Origin: Amoebidium appalachense
Taxonomy: Eukaryota; Ichthyosporea
Length of the DNA: 64,000 bases
Direction: 5' to 3'
NCBI GenBank assembly: GCA_963693365.1
Contig: CAVNZM010000007.1
Coordinates: 6,014,001 to 6,078,000 of the forward strand
A program made the position numbers and the translations under genes. Below the pieces are notes generated by a model. That model had not been told where the DNA came from and did no database searches. It saw nothing but the letters and a program-made list of their open reading frames with translations. Numbering within the stretch: the stretch's first letter is position 1; each line of letters opens with the position of its first letter. Below, in pieces: positions 58,251 to 64,000 of the stretch.

Positions 58251-58410
58251 TTTTGGACATGTGTCTAAAAGCACATGGCCACCCATCTGCAAAGAAAAAG
58301 TCATTCTGTTTCCGTGGGGAGAGTGTTTATCAACAGCTGTTTCCCCTCCCTCCCTCCCCCCTCCCCTTAAACAACTACCACCACCATCACTATCACCACC
58401 ACCACCATCA

Positions 58411-58499
<89 letters not shown>

Positions 58500-58729
58500 G
58501 CACGCGCGCGCGCAACTCATTTGGCCTGCTCTCGGCAGGGAGCGCGGGGGGGGGGGGGGGGGGGGAGGAGGGGAGGGGAGGGGGGGGGGGGGGGGGGGGA
58601 CATGACAGCTACAATCCAGACATGCTAAAGTTGGCAAAGTTTCATTGGCTCTCTGAAACACACGGCATACACACGTACACACGCGTACACACACACACAC
58701 ACACACACGTGTACAGACCGTGACCCATA

Positions 58730-58849
<120 letters not shown>

Positions 58850-59521
58850 GTACACACACACAGACACACACACACACACACACCGACACACAACTTTCCC
58901 CTTCTACCTATTAACCAAATTGTCCCCTACACACGCACCCACGCACACACATACACACACATGCACATACACACACACACGTGCCCGTACACACATACAC
59001 ACGTACACACCTCATTTCCGTGGCCTGCTCTAAGCGGGGAACAGGGGCCCCGAGGGGAGGGGGGAGGGAGGGGGGGGGGGGGGGAGGGGATCCATACCTC
59101 CTACTCACCAACTGGGAAGCTAATGGATGTTTCAGCCTAACCTTGCCGGGCTAATGGCTTGAGAGATATCGACGGATATAAATACCAAAGGGGAGGGGGG
59201 GGGGGGGGGGGGGGAGGGGGGGGACAGCTACAATCTACACACACACAAACACACGTGCGTACCCACACACACACACACATACGCACGCGTACACACGTGC
59301 ACACTCCGTACACACACACAGACACACACACACACACACCTACACTCCGAAACACATGCAAGTGTATGCCACGTGCAATAATCTGATTGGCACACAAACC
59401 TCCATTGTGTCGCAAGTTGCAACGACTGGCAGTCTGCAGGTAATTGCCACAGTGTCACACGCACGCATGCACGCACGCACACATACAAAAACACACACAC
59501 ACACACACACGGCACGCACAC

Positions 59522-59620
<99 letters not shown>

Positions 59621-59645
59621 ACACACACCACAAAAGCTTAAACAG

Positions 59646-59829
59646 AACGGGAATGGGGAAGAAAAAACCACGGGTAAGAGAAGGGAACAGCAATGGAAGG
59701 GAACGAAAGGGATCAGGGAAACAGAGCAAGCAACGGGAAGAGCACGAGCAATCAAACAACAAGGGAAGAGCAAGGTATAAGGGAAAAACAGCAACGGCCG
59801 ATGAGTCCCACAATTCAGATTCCAGCTGA
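59646..59829 (+). other. possible terminal coding exon of the OTU-like gene
   Basis: After acceptor TTAAACAG (59638-59645), phase-2 entry gives 60 codons. They are strongly basic (GMGKKKPRVREG ... KGRARYKGKT) and end DESHNSDSS-stop. The phase matches a donor at 57220 after the OTU domain, and AATAAA follows at once (59831). If joined, the element protein would be 575 aa. Missing intermediate exons cannot be excluded. Confidence 0.3.
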
Positions 59830-59830
59830 A

Positions 59831-59847
59831 AATAAAAAATCTTTATT
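59831..59847. terminator. back-to-back poly-A signals
   Basis: AATAAA on plus (59831-59836) and AATAAA on minus (TTTATT, 59842-59847) lie 5 bp apart, serving convergent transcripts: the OTU-like gene and the OB-like gene. A diverged copy of this block (CAGCTGAAAATA, ATCTTTATCA) occurs at 60137. Confidence 0.5.
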
Positions 59848-60035
59848 CAGATATGTAAACGAGTCACAAATCTCCAAAAAACAACACGCACAGCCAAATC
59901 ATGTTTAGAAATACAAAATAAGACGTAAGTGACAACAACAATCACGGTATACATTTGGCAAAACATCAGATCACAGTCATATTCCTGAACCCCCCCCCCC
60001 CCCCCGGGTCTTCTCCCCTTCCGCATCTTCAAAGT

Positions 60036-60265
60036 TTTTCACCACAACCTGAACAAACCCTCTAACGAACCCAAACCACTTTTTTCACCACTAAACGTCA
60101 TTTCATACAAACCTTTCACTTCTTTCCCCCTCTTTCAGCTGAAAATAATTATAATCTTTATCACTTATGTAAACAAATCACACATTAGTTTTTTCACCAC
60201 AACCCTAGAAAACCCTGTAACGAACCCAAATCTCTTCTTTCACCACATAAACATCATATCATACC
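60036..60265. repeat. duplicated 3'-UTR block
   Basis: TTTTTCACCACAACC..CTAACGAACCCAAA is present at 60036-60112 and again at 60189-60265, about 75% identical. Together with CAGCTGAAAATA at 59824/60137 this shows a diverged tandem duplication in the OB-like gene 3' region. The stretch 60266-60508 is AT-rich with no other feature. Confidence 0.7.
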
Positions 60266-60508
60266 AAGCCGGCTCATTCAACATATCTTTGTCATAAAAT
60301 AATATAACTCAATAACTCTATCCCAATACTACATCATACAAAAAAATCTTTTTTCCTGCACCACCACACATGTCTACCTACAAAAACAACTTGATCTATC
60401 AAATACATTAAACTTGACCCCACCACTTCTTTTCGTACTGCGTAACCCTATATTACAATTCAGAGACTTTACATAATAACATCCAGAACCAATGCTATAC
60501 GAAAAATC

Positions 60509-61800
60509 TCAACATTCAGGTTTCTCCGAGTCTTTCTTCTTTTTCAGATACGGGTTGAAAAACGCTGGCGTGCCGGTATATGCTGGCTTCATAGCTCCTC
60601 CAGCTGACGCCTGTGGCCGAGAAGTTTCCTTGGGGGGATAAATTGGCGTAATACTGCCCGCGCGAATGACAGGGCCACTGGAATCACTTTGAAGTAGTCC
60701 ATGCACCGACACAAGTTTCCCATTTTCAAACGTCAATGGACCACTTTCAGACGGTTTTTGTGTCACAGCATCGCGTTTGTGATATCTTGCGTTATCATTA
60801 AACTTGACAGTGTAAACCGTCGCCCCACCGGAAAAGGGCACGTTCAACTTGAAATCATGCGACTTTTCCATGTCTCCCGTTTTCCGCAAGCTGCCAACTG
60901 TCCCCGTCGCAGAAATCAACACTCGATACTCCTGTCATAAAAAGATTAGAACTTACAGATTTCGAGAACAGCGGCTGGGGGGGGGGGGGGGGGGGGGAGG
61001 GGAGGGGAGGGGGAGGGGGGGGGGGGGGGGGGGAGGGGGGGGAGGGAGACGGAAGAGGGGGAGAGAGACGGGGAGACGAGGGCAGGGGGCGGCGCGGGAG
61101 AGGAGAGGGATAAGGAATTCGAAAACAACAGCCAAAAGGTAAACAAAAAGTAAACTCATTACCAAAACCAATAATTATGAAACGCTCCCTACCACAAATT
61201 ACGTATCAAACAGAAAGGGAAACAGCAACCCACCGACGTATGACGGATGTGAAAAAAACAAGAACAACAGGGCCCGGGAAGGGCCGCGAGAGGTGGGGGC
61301 CGGGAGGGAAGGGGGGGGAGCCGGCAACTGAGGGGACTGAGGGAGGGGGGGGAGGGGGGAGGGGCGGTTGGGGAGGGGGAAGAGAAATCAATTTAAACAG
61401 CAAAAGCCATGACACTGAGTCAAAAGACCAAAGAACCAGCAAAAGGCAAAGCAGGTCCCGGCGGGCAAGGAATAAGGGAACCCAGGAAGAAGGGAAGGGC
61501 AAAGGGAAAGACACTTACTGTAGCTTCCGGCAGTTCTGAGTCACTGGGAAGGAAACCTGTAATCCCAATCATCCGGCCATCCATCTCTCCCACATATCCA
61601 GCAGCTTGAAGAAATCTTTTCACTTCAAAAAACACAAGAACGTTTGTATCCACTTGACATTGTTCCATTTCCTCTGCCTTAAAAGTTTGCACCTGCGCTC
61701 GGAAACCAGTACCAGGTACTGCCACAATTTGTTCCAGGGAAATAGTAGTATTGTTGTGTCCTACTACCCTCCCACCCATACTCACCACGGCATTCACCAT
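60509..61800 (-). CDS. Two-exon unknown protein, possible OB-fold (ssDNA-binding-like)
   Basis: Exon 1 61800-61519 and exon 2 60931-60509, donor GTAAGT, acceptor TATGACAG, phase 0; 234 aa, intact. Two segments have OB-fold-like strand patterns: residues 52-88 (TNVLVFFEVKRFLQ..MIGITGFLPSD) and about 165-205 (LTFENGKLVSVHGLLQSD..VIRAGSITPIYPP). The second resembles the strand pattern in small RPA subunits. The tail is Pro/Ala-rich then basic (LKKKKDSEK). The start is ATG at 61800. It is tail-to-tail with the OTU-like gene and head-to-head with the next coding segment. RPA-like genes are known cargo of plant Helitrons, so a role in element replication is a guess. Family not recognised with certainty. 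Confidence 0.6.
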
Positions 61801-62306
61801 TTTCAAAAACTCTCAGGAAACAATAAAAATAAAAAAGAAGAAGGGGAAAAAAAGAAGAAAAAAAAAGAAGAATTGGAAGCGTAACTGCTAACTGATTTCA
61901 ATAACAAACTGCGCACACCCTTTTATACCCCATCGATTAACGCACATTCTGGAACATCACACACCTGCCATGCAACCTCAATCACCTATGTCCACAACCC
62001 TCCCCAAAAAAAGGTCACGAACAAAAGACAGAAAAGAGGGGAGAAAAACCCAACAACCAAAACAGAAAAGAAAACCAGGATAACACCAACACCTCATCGT
62101 GACCAGTAACATACACACACACTCCCTGCCAAAAACTCAATGGTTCCCGAACACCCTAATCAAGCAATTCCATGCGCATGACTGAACCCCCCAAACCTCA
62201 TTTCACATTCATTCCTACGGTCCCGTAACGTTAACCCAGTCCCCTCTTTAACCGCACCTGTCATAAATTATTATTCTGGCATATATACACCAACTACAAA
62301 ACGTAG
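61801..62306. promoter_or_regulatory. bidirectional promoter-like spacer
   Basis: Between the OB-like gene start (61800, -) and the plus-strand coding segment. Holds TTTTATACCC (61921, TATA-like), TTCTGGAA (61947-61954, heat-shock-element-like) and CATATATACACC (62280). A short basic plus ORF (61970-62080, MQPQSPMSTTLPKK, NLS-like) could be the first exon of the next gene, by splicing AAAAG|GT to GTAG|CGAT at 62307. That keeps frame but the acceptor is weak. Confidence 0.35.
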
Positions 62307-62760
62307 CGATCGCATTCAGTTCAAAGTCTATCCGGTTTCAGCATGGTGTACACCAGCTGCCGGTGGAGAATTGATAGCACTACGTACCGATTTCAGAGAG
62401 TATTTACCTTCTCTCTCTCCAATTCAACTGAAAAACCCGAAACATTACTGTTTAGCAACAGGAACGCTTAAGTTCCCCAACTGTTTCAATCCTACAGATC
62501 GATGGGGTGCCGGCACATGGTTGGTATATTTCAAAAGTGACACACATGGAGTCTACGGGAAACTGCATGTAGTACCAGCCATACAAAAGGTTGAAGGGTA
62601 CGGACCAATTCACCAAAACGACAAAGTCAACGTACGTTTTCATTTCCATTGTGTTTCTGGTGAAGAAAGAATACAAGGCACTCCAGTGTACTTCCACGCA
62701 ATAGGAACACAATTGCTTTCAACTCCAACTTTAACGCATGGCGATTTCATAAATCCTTAA
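62182..62760 (+). CDS. unknown protein, C-terminal coding segment without methionine
   Basis: Open frame from 62182 to TAA at 62758-62760 with convincing amino-acid texture (RIQFKVYPVSAWCTPAAGG, HYCLATGTLKFPNCFN, GAGTWLVYFKSDTHGVYG, DKVNVRFHFHC). It has no ATG anywhere in frame, so it must be a downstream exon, use a non-AUG start, or be a pseudogene. The real coding part probably starts near 62307. The beta-strand-rich pattern might be another OB- or jelly-roll-like fold, but I do not recognise it. Head-to-head with the OB-like gene. Confidence 0.4.
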   Translation: MNPPNLISHSFLRSRNVNPVPSLTAPVINYYSGIYTPTTKRSDRIQFKVYPVSAWCTPAAGGELIALRTDFREYLPSLSPIQLKNPKHYCLATGTLKFPNCFNPTDRWGAGTWLVYFKSDTHGVYGKLHVVPAIQKVEGYGPIHQNDKVNVRFHFHCVSGEERIQGTPVYFHAIGTQLLSTPTLTHGDFINP

Positions 62761-63053
62761 ATCACCGTTGACAACAACACCGCGACAGCAACAGGTACAG
62801 CCTTCCTACTACATCATACCTACGTACGGTTGTTTACGGTTATTTATCACTGGTATATACGCCGGTAGTGAAATGTAATTGGTTGTTGTTTAATGACTGG
62901 AATGGCTGCAAAGAAAATGTCTTTCTGTTGCCGTGGGGAGAGTGTTTTCCCATGTATCAACAGCCACTCCCTACCACTCACACGCGCATACCATATCATG
63001 TGCACGCAAACACACACAAACACACACACACAAACACACACACACACACCTCC

Positions 63054-63085
<32 letters not shown>

Positions 63086-63160
63086 CACACACACGCACAC
63101 ACGCACTGCACGCACACACGCACGCACACACACACACACACACACACACATGTGTGCACA

Positions 63161-63227
<67 letters not shown>

Positions 63228-64000
63228 CTGCATCCTCTCCCCTTCCCCTCCCCCCCCCCCCCCCCCCCCCCCCCCACACACACACACCCATAACACCCAA
63301 CACACACAAATCAACACACCCGCACTGCATAAGTGCCTAACTCCTCTCATATGGTAGCTCCCCCGCCCGCACACACACATGCAACTTCCCTCTCCCTACC
63401 CGATACCTCTTCTACCTCCTCCCCCAACCCGCCTCTCCTTCACCTCCCCCACACACGCACACACACACACGCGCGCGCGCGCTTCGCTTCGCTTCCCCAC
63501 TGCCTCGTATGGAGATTGGGCCACAGATCGAGGCTCCGCCGAGATCAGTTTTATTTATAAATAATCCATTGAAAGGATCGACTTTCTGGATTAACTACTT
63601 GTGGGAGCCAGGTTTAAATTAATCCAATCAGCTGCTAGACTGGAACTACTTTTCCTTATTTAGCGCTCGTACGGCGACAGTACACCTTCACTGCGATCTC
63701 AATCATGTAGCAGTTGCACTTATTAACTTAAATGTGTTTGATAAGCATATATTGCATAAGCTTCTATGCATACTCCAATGCAAGAATATTATAGCAACAT
63801 AACAGCGCAGAAATGGTGTCATGTTCTGAATCATGCTGCTGTGTGAACCGCCCAGTTCCCAGTGGCCACTGGCCACGGTCCCACTCCAAATTTAAAACGT
63901 CAACACTACGAGTCCGAACCCACCTCAGTGGCCAATCCGCTGCTTCCAAGACAGTGATTGGTTCCCACGCGCATGATGCTCGAGCCTATTAAAAACGGTT
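62761..64000. other. right flank: microsatellites and promoter-like end
   Basis: 62905-62970 shares about 60 bp with 58286-58350. (CA)n at 63162-63224, poly-C at 63250-63275 and GCGC-rich runs follow. 63840-64000 is unique and has two CCAAT-type boxes (GCCAATCC, GATTGGTTCCC) and CCTATTAAAA near the right edge, as in a promoter of a gene beyond the window. No complete gene seen. Confidence 0.4.

Overview
The window is nuclear DNA of an intron-rich eukaryote. Its genes are split by GT-AG introns, with exon phases I could check base by base. They encode typically eukaryotic proteins: a proteasome lid subunit, a CTD-interacting RPRD protein, a MATE transporter, a PP2C/PPM phosphatase and a LON-domain protein. 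Gene spacing is tight (about 7-8 genes in 64 kb). Together with extreme microsatellite content this suggests a protist, alga or early-branching animal relative; the sequence alone does not place it further. Almost every intron and spacer is filled with homopolymers (poly-G/poly-C up to about 58 nt), (GT)n/(CA)n and (GA)n tracts. Exons are nearly free of them. Most apparent long ORFs (HTHT, VCVC, RERE, PPPP, GGGG) are translations of these tracts.

Layout. 107-1080 (-): 3' part of an RG-rich protein gene. 2325-14200 (-): RPN6/PSMD11, 11 exons, 423 aa. 15896-19025 (-): MATE transporter, 3 exons, 519 aa. 21849-27316 (-): LON-domain protein, 7 exons, 354 aa. 28581-36876 (+): RPRD1-type CID plus coiled-coil protein, 11 exons, 521 aa. 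39721-47131 (-): PP2C-type phosphatase, 10 exons, 396 aa. These are unrelated housekeeping or regulatory genes. I see no operon-like logic beyond neighbour orientation.

47.8-62.8 kb is different. A tandem duplication of about 1.9-2.4 kb (heat-shock-element-like promoter blocks separated by long (GA)n) leads into a three-gene cassette. The first gene (+, 52267 to 57223 or 59829) encodes a zinc-finger, hendecad-repeat and OTU-protease-like protein with Helitron-like features. The second (-, 60509-61800) encodes a possible OB-fold protein and lies tail-to-tail with the first, with almost touching poly-A signals. The third (+, up to 62760) is an unrecognised coding segment without a single methionine, head-to-head with the second. 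This cassette is my best candidate for an undescribed mobile element.

A second candidate is a dispersed SINE-like repeat. At least seven copies (6.6, 8.0, 10.1, 10.5, 12.2, 17.6 and 38.4 kb) each start directly after a long poly-G run, that is, they carry a poly-C tail in element orientation. They sit mainly in RPN6 and MATE introns. A 480-bp MITE with TGTAAACA termini (50195-50674) has a matching empty site in the other copy of the tandem duplication.
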